From: Nitrospinaceae bacterium
GTDB lineage: Bacteria > Nitrospinota > Nitrospinia > Nitrospinales > VA-1
Length of the DNA stretch: 26,732 nt
Direction: 5' to 3'
Assembly: GCA_029937655.1 (NCBI GenBank)
Contig: JAPYPK010000012.1
Location: 1-26,732, forward strand
In this document: one piece after another, positions 16,334 through 24,048 of the stretch
Numbering within the stretch: the stretch's first letter is position 1
Layout of the letters: every line of letters starts with the position of its first letter
Translations under genes and position numbers: made by a program
The notes under the pieces: generated by a model
Database searches by the model: none
What the model was told of the DNA's origin: nothing
The model's input: only the letters and a program-made list of their open reading frames with translations

Positions 16334-17089
16334 TTATGCCAATTCGACTCCATTTTTTTTAAGGAATTTATATGCTTCGTCGATCCAGTGGCGTTCTTTT
16401 TCCAGCTTATAGTCTGGTAGGTCTTTTGATGAACCGACAAGAGATTTCATCTGTTTAATTGCTTCATCTTTTTGACCTTTTTGGTCTAGAAGGTTTGCGT
16501 AGTGGTAGACGGCTTTAAAAAAATGAAATGAATTGATAACATCTTCATATGTTTTTAAAGCTTTATCTTCGAGTCCAGCCATTCTATAACATTCCGCTAG
16601 ACCAAAAATAGCATTACCGTAGTCATATTTTTTGTCAATTTTAATTAATTCTTCAAGTGTTTCGGCAGCATCTGAGTAATTTCCCATAGCATGAAAGGCT
16701 TTGCCTAGACCATATCGCGCTTCATTCGAGTCGTCGTCCCGTTGAATTGCTTCCTTAAATTGAGGAATGGCAAGCGCATACTGTTTTTGCTCGAGATACG
16801 TTTGGCCCAGTTTTTCATAGTGATAGGCTTTGTGAAACTTGCCTATCATTTCTTTAAGCTGAAGAGTTTCATCGGTTTCTACTTCCTTATTTTTATTCTT
16901 TACGGTTCTCAGTATTGATGGGCTTGGTAGGTTACCCCCCTTCGATTTTACGGTAAAATAGTAAGCTACTGCACCGACTGGAAAAAGAACCACCATTATA
17001 ATTATCCATACAAAGTGTTCTTTTCGTTGTATGCAATCTATACACATCCAAACCATAAATACTAATGCCAATGTGATTAAAATATCCAT
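16334..17089 (-). CDS. PLDc_N-like membrane domain plus TPR protein
   Basis: 251-aa protein with two N-terminal membrane helices (about 3-20 and 27-47). The MCIDCIQRKE...FPVGAVAYYF pattern resembles the phospholipase-D-nuclease N-terminal (PLDc_N) membrane module. The rest is helical, with about four TPR units between residues 95 and 225. No PLD catalytic HKD motif is present, so it is a membrane-tethered scaffold and not an enzyme. It follows panD by 42 bp on the same strand and probably ends the dNK-panBCD run. Its connection to pantothenate synthesis is unclear and may be only positional. Confidence 0.8.
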   Translation of the reverse strand: MDILITLALVFMVWMCIDCIQRKEHFVWIIIMVVLFPVGAVAYYFTVKSKGGNLPSPSILRTVKNKNKEVETDETLQLKEMIGKFHKAYHYEKLGQTYLEQKQYALAIPQFKEAIQRDDDSNEARYGLGKAFHAMGNYSDAAETLEELIKIDKKYDYGNAIFGLAECYRMAGLEDKALKTYEDVINSFHFFKAVYHYANLLDQKGQKDEAIKQMKSLVGSSKDLPDYKLEKERHWIDEAYKFLKKNGVELA

Positions 17090-17131
17090 GAATAAAAGAC
17101 TCGCTTTAAGTTATTTGTTTATGCAGAAAAA

Positions 17132-17491
17132 CTACATTCCTTTTTTCTTAACAATTTTATTCTTCTCGTTTAGGACGAGAACTTTTGGAGGTATATTTTC
17201 CTGATCGAGTTGCATGATACCATAGGCGACAATAATGATGCGATCATTTATCTTTGCAAGGTGTGCGGCTGCCCCATTAATTGATATGCTTTGCCCGCCC
17301 CGTTTTCCTGGAATGGCATAGGTGATAAATCGATGGCCATTATTTATATTGAAAACATGAACCTGCTCGTGGGTTCTTATTCCAACCTGGTCCATTAAGT
17401 CTTCGTCTATTTCGATACTCCCTTCATAGTTTATGAGGACATCAGTGACCCTCGCACGGTGTAGCTTAGATTTTAACATTATTTGTTGCAT
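17132..17491 (-). CDS. panD: Aspartate 1-decarboxylase
   Basis: Pyruvoyl enzyme converting L-aspartate to beta-alanine, the amine half of pantothenate. The 119-aa proenzyme starts with MLKSKLHRARVT (5-16) and has the self-cleavage site Gly24-Ser25 in YEGSIEID; cleavage turns Ser25 into the pyruvoyl group. NGAAAHL (72-78) supplies the other active-site contacts. Length is close to E. coli PanD (126 aa). Its ATG overlaps the panC stop (TAATG), so the pair should be translationally coupled. The assignment is firm. Confidence 0.96.
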   Translation of the reverse strand: MQQIMLKSKLHRARVTDVLINYEGSIEIDEDLMDQVGIRTHEQVHVFNINNGHRFITYAIPGKRGGQSISINGAAAHLAKINDRIIIVAYGIMQLDQENIPPKVLVLNEKNKIVKKKGM

Positions 17492-18339
17492 TAAATTTTT
17501 CCTATAATACGGTTGTCTATAAGCCTTGTACTACCAACTCGAACGGCTAGTGCGACTAGTGCTTTTGAATTAATTTTTGTTTGTTCTGCGAAGCTTTCTG
17601 GATCACATACGGAAATATAGTCAATTTTCGTTCCTTGTTTCTGTTCGATGGTTTTCCTGATTTCGGTTCGAATATTTTCAGCTGAACGCTCGCCTTTCAC
17701 CACGAGAGCTTGGGCCGACTCAAGAGCCTGAGATAGTGATCGGGCGGAATTTTTCTCTAGTTTTGATAAATTGCAGTTCCGTGAACTCATAGCAAGACCA
17801 TCTTTATCTCTCACAGTCGGTTGTCCCACAATAGAAACATCCATGTTTAAATCATGAACCATCGTTCGAATCACTTCTAATTGTTGCCAGTCTTTTTCCC
17901 CAAAAAAAGCAATATGTGGGTTTGTAATATTAAACAGTTTTAAAATAATTGTGGTAACACCTCGAAAAAACTGAGGGCGGCTTGTCCCGCAAAGATAGTT
18001 TGTTTTATCCTCCACTGTTACAAAAGTTTGAAATTTTTCAGGGTACAGTTCATTCTGGTGAGGATTGAAGAGGACATCTATACCGGTAGTTTGTAAGATT
18101 TGTTTGTCTGACTTAAGGTGCCTAGGGTAAGAGTCAAAATCCTCGTTAGGGCCGAATTGGGTGGGGTTTACGAAAATACTAACTACTGTAGTGTCGCATT
18201 TAGCGATGGAGGTTTTTATCAGGCTTAGGTGTCCTTCGTGCAAAGAGCCCATAGTTGCTACAAACCCAATTGTTTTGTCTTTGGAACGGGTTGAACGACT
18301 CCATTTTTTCATCTCTTCAATCGAAGTAATAATTTTCAT
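17491..18339 (-). CDS. panC: Pantothenate synthetase
   Basis: ATP-dependent ligase joining pantoate and beta-alanine to pantothenate. The 282-aa length is standard. The HIGH-like motif TMGSLHEGHLSLI lies at 29-41 (HxGH at 34-37), FVNPTQFGPNEDFDSYPR around 57-74, FFGEKDWQQL near 145-154 and the KMSKS-like DGLAMSSRN near 184-192. It lies 27 bp downstream of panB and overlaps panD by one base, giving the compact order panB-panC-panD. This matches the pathway, with both substrates of PanC made by its neighbours. Confidence 0.97.
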   Translation of the reverse strand: MKIITSIEEMKKWSRSTRSKDKTIGFVATMGSLHEGHLSLIKTSIAKCDTTVVSIFVNPTQFGPNEDFDSYPRHLKSDKQILQTTGIDVLFNPHQNELYPEKFQTFVTVEDKTNYLCGTSRPQFFRGVTTIILKLFNITNPHIAFFGEKDWQQLEVIRTMVHDLNMDVSIVGQPTVRDKDGLAMSSRNCNLSKLEKNSARSLSQALESAQALVVKGERSAENIRTEIRKTIEQKQGTKIDYISVCDPESFAEQTKINSKALVALAVRVGSTRLIDNRIIGKI

Positions 18340-18366
18340 GCAGACCTTTTTATACGCACTTACTTT

Positions 18367-19212
18367 TCAGGCGTCTTTCGTGTTAGACATAAGTTTTTTA
18401 ATTTTCAAACTGTAAGAGTGCTCAGCATCTGGAAATGTTTCGTTGCGTACTTCCTGAATATAATTATTTACGGCTTTTTTAGTTTCGTTAGCTAGGTTGG
18501 TGTATTTTTTAACAAATTTTGGGGATGGATCCATGCCTAATCCAAGCAGGTCGTGCAGCACCAAGATTTGTCCGTCGCATTTGACGCCAGCCCCTATGCC
18601 AATGGTCGGCACCTTTAGGTCCTGTGTTATTTCAGCTGCAAGTTCATCATAAATTCCTTCGAGAACGATTGAAAATACACCAGCATCTTGGAGTGCAAGG
18701 GCATCTTGTTTGATTTTACGTGCATCCGTAAAAGTTTTCCCTTGGACCTGGTATTTCCCTAGGCGATTTATCGATTGGGGTGTTATGCCTATATGCCCCA
18801 TAACGGGAATATCTACCTTTGTCAAAGCTTGAACTCGTTTGGCCATGCTAATTCCACCTTCTATCTTTACTGCCTGGGCACCTGCCTCTTGAATAAACCT
18901 TCCAGCATTAGTGATGGCTTGTTCATTAGATACTTGGTAGGACATAAAAGGCATGTCTGCAACAAGAAGAGCATTTTGGCACCCCCTGCTTACGGCACAG
19001 GTATGCATAATCATTTCTTCTATGGTTACCGGAAGTGTTGTGCTATGCCCTAAGGCCACCATGGCTAAGGAGTCACCTACTAGTATTATGTCAATATCTG
19101 TTGTGTCGATCAGCCGGGAAAAACTATAGTCAAAAGCTGTAAGCGCAACAATTTTTTTTAAAGAATTTTTTCGTCCCGCTATCATGGGGACAGTTTTTTT
19201 ATTATGACTCAC
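18367..19212 (-). CDS. panB: 3-methyl-2-oxobutanoate hydroxymethyltransferase
   Basis: TIM-barrel enzyme transferring a hydroxymethyl group from 5,10-methylene-THF to ketoisovalerate, giving ketopantoate. The 281-aa protein has VALTAFDYSFSRL (22-34), the metal/ligand motif LVGDSLAMVALGHSTTLPVT (44-63), KIEGG near 115-119 with the conserved Glu, and IGIGAGVKCDGQILVLHDLLG around 205-225. The start is GTG at 19212, just ahead of SHNKK; no good Shine-Dalgarno is seen and no better ATG exists. It heads the panBCD genes and lies after the small-RNA candidate and its terminator, so it probably has its own promoter. panE or ilvC, needed next, is not in view. Confidence 0.96.
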   Translation of the reverse strand: MSHNKKTVPMIAGRKNSLKKIVALTAFDYSFSRLIDTTDIDIILVGDSLAMVALGHSTTLPVTIEEMIMHTCAVSRGCQNALLVADMPFMSYQVSNEQAITNAGRFIQEAGAQAVKIEGGISMAKRVQALTKVDIPVMGHIGITPQSINRLGKYQVQGKTFTDARKIKQDALALQDAGVFSIVLEGIYDELAAEITQDLKVPTIGIGAGVKCDGQILVLHDLLGLGMDPSPKFVKKYTNLANETKKAVNNYIQEVRNETFPDAEHSYSLKIKKLMSNTKDA

Positions 19213-19287
19213 GATAAGTTTTCTTTGGGAAAAAGTGACATGCTATATTTTTTTAAGAGGATCTTTTTTTTATTATTTTAATGGTCA

Positions 19288-19317
19288 ATAAAAAACCCAG
19301 CGACGGAAGTCGGTGGG
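19288..19317 (-). terminator. Rho-independent terminator
   Basis: On the minus strand CCCACCGAC, loop TTCC, GTCGCTGGG, then six T. The nine-position stem has one C-C mismatch (19296-19304 with 19309-19317). It ends the dNK or small-RNA transcript ahead of panB. Confidence 0.8.
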
Positions 19318-19438
19318 CGGATAAAAGTTTATGGGCATCGGTGTGAGGTATACTTGCACTTGGGGCCTGCTTAAGGTCTCCCTTGCTTCTCACCGATTTT
19401 CTTGCAAAACTTAACCACGTCCCGGTCCATCAGGATCC
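19288..19438 (-). ncRNA. Candidate structured small RNA ending in a terminator
   Basis: Read on the minus strand, the region between dNK and panB forms a rod. GUGG/CCGC pairs the ends, AAGUUU pairs with AAACUU (19325-19330 with 19407-19412), and after an internal loop AUCGGUG pairs with CACCGAU (19337-19343 with 19391-19397). A GC-richer apical region lies between. A rho-independent terminator follows at once (19288-19317). A TATAAT (minus, 19450-19445) inside the last dNK codons would start a transcript near 19438, about 150 nt long, although no -35 is evident. The GUGG/CCGC closing uses a U-G pair only on the minus strand, favouring this orientation. It does not match the SRP RNA core I know, and a 6S-like identity is only a weak suggestion. 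It could also be just a structured dNK 3' UTR. Confidence 0.45.
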
Positions 19439-20080
19439 AAGCGGATTATAATACTCCCTACCTATTCTATGGCTATTGATTTTTATTATCAACTCTTCAA
19501 GATCACATTTTTTTTCAACAAAATCAATTTCATTTGTATTGATTACCAAAAGCGGGGTTTCCGAGTAGTAAAAAAAGTAGTTGTTAAAGGATTTGTTGAC
19601 GCTATCTAGATAGTCTGGGTCCAGAAAAGCTTCATACTCGCGCCCCCTTTTTTCAATACGGGAACGTAAAACATTACTACTAGCTTGAAGAAAAATTACT
19701 AAATCGGGCTTTGGAACCTTGTTGCTCAAGAGTGAATAAACTTGATCGTATAATTTGAGTTCTTGCTCTTTCAGGTTTAGGGCGGCAAATAGCCGGTCTC
19801 TATGAAAAAGATAATCGACCAGAACAACAGAGCTGAAAAGGTCTCTCTGCGCTAGCTTCATATATTGGTTGTAGCGGTTTAGTAAAAAAAATATTTGGGT
19901 TTGAAAGCCGAAAGATTCTCGGTCTTGATAGAATTTGTCGATGAACGGATTTTCATCATCTACTTCCCTAACAATTTGCGCGTCAAACTGCTCTCCTAGT
20001 AGGTTTACTAAGGAGGTTTTTCCTGCCCCAATACAACCTTCAATAGCAATGAATCTTGGTTCAAGAGAGCTATTCGTCAT
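19430..20080 (-). CDS. Deoxynucleoside kinase (deoxyadenosine/deoxycytidine kinase type)
   Basis: Salvage kinase phosphorylating deoxynucleosides to monophosphates. The 216-aa protein has the P-loop GCIGAGKT at 15-22, EVDDENPF (39-46), the DYLFHRDR motif (89-96, the place of the ERS motif in other dNKs) and an Arg-rich lid RSRIEKRGREYE (139-150). The last segment is NTNEIDF, typical of the family. It is followed on the same strand by panBCD, a neighbourhood seen in other bacterial genomes to my recollection, where it often sits near folK. dNK versus dGK/dAK specificity cannot be read from the sequence. It diverges from coaBC. Confidence 0.9.
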   Translation of the reverse strand: MTNSSLEPRFIAIEGCIGAGKTSLVNLLGEQFDAQIVREVDDENPFIDKFYQDRESFGFQTQIFFLLNRYNQYMKLAQRDLFSSVVLVDYLFHRDRLFAALNLKEQELKLYDQVYSLLSNKVPKPDLVIFLQASSNVLRSRIEKRGREYEAFLDPDYLDSVNKSFNNYFFYYSETPLLVINTNEIDFVEKKCDLEELIIKINSHRIGREYYNPLGS

Positions 20081-20534
20081 GGCAGTATGCTATTTAAGTT
20101 GGCAATAGAAACTATTTTAAGGAAGTTGAGGTATTAAAAGTACAATGCAATGTGATCAGAGAAAGTAATAAGAGAAAATGGAGATAGAAACTCTTATAGG
20201 TTTTAATATAATATTGATTGATTTGCAATGGAAACCATTTTTCTGGTTGAGCTTTTAATGAATACTTTGCTTTTTGAGGCGTTTTTTAATATTTTTGACT
20301 ATAGAATTTAAGTAAGGTTTGAGTAAATCTTTCACTTACATGGTTGGTATAAAGGTGTTTTGAAGCTATTTTATTGCGTTTTTTTAACTCTCTAAAATAG
20401 AGTAATTACTTTTTTAATTGGCTTGTTAGTTACGCCATAATTGGTTTTGGTATTTATTGATCATATTTATTTTTGGATCTATAATTATATAAATAGAAAT
20501 AATTTGTATTGGTTTATTGCTTGGGGTTTTTTTA
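20081..20534. other. AT-rich divergent intergenic region
   Basis: About 450 bp between dNK (minus) and coaBC (plus). It is strongly AT-rich with short dyads (for example CTCT-AAAAT-AGAG around 20390-20402). It contains the coaBC promoter at 20457-20485. I see no ORF of substance and no strong structured RNA. Confidence 0.45.
20457..20485 (+). promoter_or_regulatory. Sigma-70-type promoter of coaBC
   Basis: TTGATC (20457-20462), a 17-bp spacer and a perfect TATAAT (20480-20485). Predicted start near 20492, with a leader of about 43 nt. Confidence 0.7.
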
Positions 20535-21761
20535 ATGTCTAACAACACTGTTTTATGTGATAAAAAAATTATTTTAGGGGTTAGTGGAAGTATTGCTGCC
20601 TATAAGGCTGTAGAGGTTCTTCGACTTCTAGTTCAGGCAGGTGCAAGGGTCCATGTGGTAATGAGCGCTAATGCAGTTAAATTTATAACGCCCTTAACAT
20701 TTGAGGCTCTTTCTGGAAATCCGGTTTACCATGAAGTGTTTGATAGTAATTCTTCAAGTCTGATGGAGCATATTCGCGTGATTGAATCAGCTGATCTTTT
20801 ACTTATAGCACCTGCAACTGCGGGTATTATTGGGAAGATGGCTAATGGTATAGCAGATGATTCTTTGTCGAATTTATGTGTTTCTTATAATGGCGTAACT
20901 ATTGTCGCCCCAGCTATGAATGACAACATGTACGCTAATCTTGCTGTAAAAGAAAATATCAAAAAGATGAAGAGAAGGGGGGTTAAATTTGTTGACCCGG
21001 AACAAGGTGAGCTTGCCTGTGGTTCTATAGGTCAAGGGAGACTCGCTGACCCATCGAATCTTTTGGAATCTATAAAAAAAGAATTCAATTCTATGAATGA
21101 TTTTTATGGACTTCGTCTTCTTGTGACTGCTGGACCCACTCATGAACCTTTAGATCCTGTTCGTTTTATCACGAATCCGTCTTCTGGAAAGATGGGTTAC
21201 GCATTGGCCAGCGCTGCTCGAGATAGAGGGGCAACCGTTACTTTGATAAGCGGTCCTACCAGTATCCCGGTTCCTGAGGGTGTGCGTTTTGTTTCGTGCA
21301 GAACTGCTTGCGAAATGAATGATCATGTTCTACAAATGTTTTCAGACTGTGATATTTTGATTATGTGCGCAGCAGTTGGAGATTTTGCCCCAAAGCAGAT
21401 TAAAAAAGAGAAGATAAAGAAAAAAGGAAAATCTTCTCTAGACATCCAATTGTTACCTACTGAAGATATTTTGAAGAATGTAGCCGCAAAGAAAGATAGA
21501 CAACTTCTAGTTGGTTTTGCCGCTGAATCTGAGAATCTAACGCAAAGCGCTTTAGAGAAACTGCGAGATAAAAAACTAGATTTTATTGTTGCTAACGACA
21601 TAAGTTCCCCAGGGATTGGTTTCCAGTCTGAATCTAACCAGGTAACTCTCATAAACAAGGATGAAAATACCAAAAAATTACCACTCCTTCCTAAAGTTGA
21701 GATAGCGCACCTATTGTTAGACGACTTTATAAAAGGGATGCCCAGGTCCGAAGAGAGTTGA
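20535..21761 (+). CDS. coaBC: Bifunctional phosphopantothenoylcysteine decarboxylase / phosphopantothenate-cysteine ligase
   Basis: Two-step CoA enzyme: the CoaB half ligates cysteine to phosphopantothenate with CTP and the CoaC half decarboxylates the product with FMN. Numbered from the ATG at 20535 (408 aa): the CoaC fold has GVSGSIAAYK (15-24), catalytic His79, PAMNDNMY (126-133, Tyr where Trp is usual) and the active Cys162 in ACGSIGQG. CoaB begins near 192 with VTAGPTHEPLDPVRFITNPSSGKMG and carries a KIKKK lysine motif. A TTG at 20517 would add six residues but I prefer the ATG. It has its own promoter and faces away from dNK-panBCD. coaA, coaD and coaE are not seen. Confidence 0.95.
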   Translation: MSNNTVLCDKKIILGVSGSIAAYKAVEVLRLLVQAGARVHVVMSANAVKFITPLTFEALSGNPVYHEVFDSNSSSLMEHIRVIESADLLLIAPATAGIIGKMANGIADDSLSNLCVSYNGVTIVAPAMNDNMYANLAVKENIKKMKRRGVKFVDPEQGELACGSIGQGRLADPSNLLESIKKEFNSMNDFYGLRLLVTAGPTHEPLDPVRFITNPSSGKMGYALASAARDRGATVTLISGPTSIPVPEGVRFVSCRTACEMNDHVLQMFSDCDILIMCAAVGDFAPKQIKKEKIKKKGKSSLDIQLLPTEDILKNVAAKKDRQLLVGFAAESENLTQSALEKLRDKKLDFIVANDISSPGIGFQSESNQVTLINKDENTKKLPLLPKVEIAHLLLDDFIKGMPRSEES

Positions 21762-22138
21762 TTTCCTAATATTATTAGAATTGAAGTTTCATGGATTGTG
21801 AACTGGAGCATGGTTTCTCATTATTTAAATGTATTGAAATCAATGTGTGAATAATGTGTTCATTTTACAGACTATTCGCCCAAGTCAAAAGTATCTAAAC
21901 CTATTGTTTTTTATGTAGATAGGGATTTTTTTTGGATCTTAGGGGAAGATGTGGTAGAGTTTGGTCGTTACAAATGGTTGAGTCACAAGTGAGGGAGTGT
22001 AATATTCTATTAAATGTATGTAAGAAACTTTTAGATATTACCTTTTAAACTTGGAGGTCTTGGCCTTATTTCAACTGGGAGTGGAATTTAGAAGAATTTA
22101 GTTTTCTGTCCCGCTCGTTTGTTAGGAGATTTATTGGT
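21762..22138. promoter_or_regulatory. Cold-shock gene promoter and long leader
   Basis: 377 bp upstream of the cold-shock gene. TTGGAT (21932-21937), a 17-bp spacer and TAGAGT (21955-21960) form a plausible promoter, giving a leader of about 170 nt, the size of the temperature-responsive cspA leader in E. coli. A Shine-Dalgarno AGGAG lies at 22124-22128. No leader folding was computed. The first part, just after coaBC, contains no gene. Confidence 0.5.
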
Positions 22139-22339
22139 ATGGCTGCTGGAAAAGTAAAATGGTTTAACGATAGTAAAGGGTACGGTTTTATTGAGTCTGA
22201 AGATGGTGAAGATTGTTTTGTACATTTTTCTGCAATTCAGGGGGATGGATTTAAGACACTTAGAGAGGGTCAGGATGTAGAGTTTGAGAAAACAGATGGG
22301 CAAAAAGGACCTCAGGCATCTAATGTAGTTCCAAAATAA
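22139..22339 (+). CDS. cspA: Cold-shock domain protein (Csp family)
   Basis: 66-aa single cold-shock domain protein that binds single-stranded RNA/DNA and melts RNA structures. It has KVKWFN (5-10), RNP1 KGYGFIE (13-19) and RNP2 CFVHF (26-30), ending with SNVVPK. AGGAG at 22124-22128 is a clear Shine-Dalgarno, one of the few good ones in the window. The gene is monocistronic with a long leader and a strong terminator. Which Csp paralogue it is (cold-induced or constitutive) cannot be told from sequence. Confidence 0.95.
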   Translation: MAAGKVKWFNDSKGYGFIESEDGEDCFVHFSAIQGDGFKTLREGQDVEFEKTDGQKGPQASNVVPK

Positions 22340-22352
22340 ACTAAATTGTGAC

Positions 22353-22390
22353 CAACCGGTAGGGCTCCTTTGCTCTGCCGGTTTTTTTTC
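22353..22390 (+). terminator. Strong rho-independent terminator of the cold-shock gene
   Basis: A 12-bp stem of AACCGGTAGGGC with GCTCTGCCGGTT (two G-U pairs), loop TCCTTT, then eight T. The best terminator in the window. Confidence 0.92.
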
Positions 22391-22398
22391 CTCTGAAA

Positions 22399-23235
22399 CT
22401 ACTGTAGGGTGTTGGGGTATTTGCTTGGAGAACTGCTCTTGCTTTGAGTGCAGCGAAACCCCAGTGTCTTCTTACGTATTGAAGGTATTGTAGCGTTTCT
22501 ATAGACTATTTTTACATCTTCTGAATTATTTCTCCAGTTCCCACCACGGATCACTTTGTAGTGACCTTTTTGCGGGCCTATGGGATTTTTTTTGGGTGAG
22601 AATAAATAAAATTCTGGAAGGTGCCAATCGTAGACCCATTCAGAAACATTCCCGGCTAGATCATAAACTCCATAATCTGATTTTCCTGCTTCATAAGAAC
22701 CAACAGGGCTAGTCTTTTTTATTTCCAGATTAAAGTTTAATTTCGTGTTGTCCGGGGGTTCATTTCCCCATGGGTAGTCAATGGAACGCCTCCCTCTAGA
22801 TGCCTTTTCCCATTCAGCTTCGGTAGGCAAGCGCCCACCTTTCCACATACAATACAATTGTGCCTCTTTCCATGATACCCCTACGACGGGTTGTTTATAA
22901 TTATTAAAAGTTGGATTGTTCCAGAAAAGGGGTTTTCTCACCTTGCTAGTTTTGACAAACTCCATATATTTCCCATGTGATACTTCATGAGTGTCAATAT
23001 AGAAGTCATCTATTTCCACATTGTGGGCAGGGTTTTCGGGTCCAAGAGCGTGCCTATCAGTGTTAAATAAATCCCCTGGATTTAGTTCAATCAAAGACTT
23101 ATGACTCCCCATTACGTAAACACCCTCTGAGACAAGAACCATTCCTTTTGGTGCGGTGGAACCGGATGAGTTTGAGAAGACTACCGTCGGAAGTAAACAG
23201 AAGATCCCTACTATCAAGGATTCAAACAATTTCAT
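22399..23235 (-). CDS. Secreted FGE-sulfatase (SUMF1-like) domain protein
   Basis: 278-aa protein with an N-terminal signal sequence (about 1-21) and one formylglycine-generating-enzyme fold domain. Motifs are the start PKGMVLVSEGVYVMGS (29-44), VSWKEAQLYCMW (120-131), GGRLPTEAEWEKASRG (133-148), NVSEWVYDW (196-204), RGGNW (230-234) and GFRC (259-262). In true FGE two active-site cysteines lie between the RGG[SN]W and GFR motifs; residues 235-258 here contain none. It is therefore unlikely to activate sulfatases. Related C-lectin-like folds (pilus/toxin-type, EgtB-type) occur widely. A GGAGA Shine-Dalgarno precedes the ATG. It stands alone between convergent and divergent genes. Role unknown. 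Confidence 0.82.
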   Translation of the reverse strand: MKLFESLIVGIFCLLPTVVFSNSSGSTAPKGMVLVSEGVYVMGSHKSLIELNPGDLFNTDRHALGPENPAHNVEIDDFYIDTHEVSHGKYMEFVKTSKVRKPLFWNNPTFNNYKQPVVGVSWKEAQLYCMWKGGRLPTEAEWEKASRGRRSIDYPWGNEPPDNTKLNFNLEIKKTSPVGSYEAGKSDYGVYDLAGNVSEWVYDWHLPEFYLFSPKKNPIGPQKGHYKVIRGGNWRNNSEDVKIVYRNATIPSIRKKTLGFRCTQSKSSSPSKYPNTLQ

Positions 23236-23389
23236 TTTCAGTTCTCCACTTTGACTATTTTCATTGGAAAGGGATAATACAAACTTAATTTGATATTTAC
23301 AAATATTGTTGAAATCTAATCATAAGCTTGCTAGCATTTTTAATGAATGCTTATATGCTTAAGGTATAGATTTTAGCAGTGAATGAAGA

Positions 23390-23419
23390 TTGACAGGGTA
23401 ACCCAATAAGTATTATATT
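23390..23419 (+). promoter_or_regulatory. Sigma-70-type promoter for the zinc-ribbon gene
   Basis: Perfect TTGACA (23390-23395), an 18-bp spacer and TATATT (23414-23419). It would give a leader of about 70 nt to the ATG at 23496. Confidence 0.6.
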
Positions 23420-23495
23420 TTTTTATACTGAATTTTTTTATTTTTCTATAAATTTGCGGCTTGGTAGCATTGTGTTTTTCTTAAGGCAAGTGTTT

Positions 23496-23939
23496 ATGTC
23501 TAAAGCAAAAAAAAATTCGGCGTTATTCCATGGTGAAGTTGATGAGAGATTGTGTCTTAATTGTGGTTTCCCGAATCGCAAATCAGATAGACACTGCATG
23601 TACTGCAGAACTAGCTTGTTAGAGGGAGATGGTCTTGTTTCCTGGGTAAGAAAAACTTACTATATTCTTCGTTGGCGGTGGCAACTCAAGAAGCGACGTG
23701 AGCACAAGGGTGGTCTTTCAGGAGCGACCAACATCATCACTTTAAAACTTCTAGGGTATTTTATTGTTGGGTTTACGCTTAGCGTTTCGGGGTTTTATTT
23801 GTTTTCTGAGGCTTTAACTGACAGTTCATTTTCGAGTGGTCTCGTTGCCTGCTTATTTCTCTGCTACGGAATTTTGACCCTTAAATCAGTATTTGTAAAA
23901 AAAAATCTCCTTAAACCCCCCAAAGCTCACCTAAAATAA
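23496..23939 (+). CDS. Zinc-ribbon membrane protein of unknown function
   Basis: 147-aa protein with an N-terminal zinc ribbon (C20-x2-C23-x10-C34-x2-C37), a basic stretch (about 45-72, WRWQLKKRREHK) and two C-terminal membrane helices (about 78-102 and 112-133), ending in a Lys-rich tail. This suggests a cytoplasmic ribbon held at the membrane. I start at the ATG (AAGG 9 bases upstream); a TTG at 23454 would add 14 residues including a hydrophobic stretch. It is followed by copA in the same direction after about 195 bp. I do not recognise a family. A metal-related role next to CopA is only a suggestion. Confidence 0.72.
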   Translation: MSKAKKNSALFHGEVDERLCLNCGFPNRKSDRHCMYCRTSLLEGDGLVSWVRKTYYILRWRWQLKKRREHKGGLSGATNIITLKLLGYFIVGFTLSVSGFYLFSEALTDSSFSSGLVACLFLCYGILTLKSVFVKKNLLKPPKAHLK

Positions 23940-24048
23940 TAATCCTTTGTAGGTCTAGCGTATCGATTCACTTTCAAAGAGTTTGATGTGCCTCCCCAGA
24001 TGCTCATCTTTTGGCAACCCTTCCCCGCATCTAAATAATTACCCTTAC

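Noticed and set aside
19288..19438. Identification as SRP RNA, tmRNA or RNase P RNA
   Set aside because: The SRP GGAA-capped core motif is absent, and the region is far too short for tmRNA or RNase P RNA.
21323..21811. Antisense frame over the coaBC end
   Set aside because: coaBC is certain on the other strand, and the antisense product has no family pattern.
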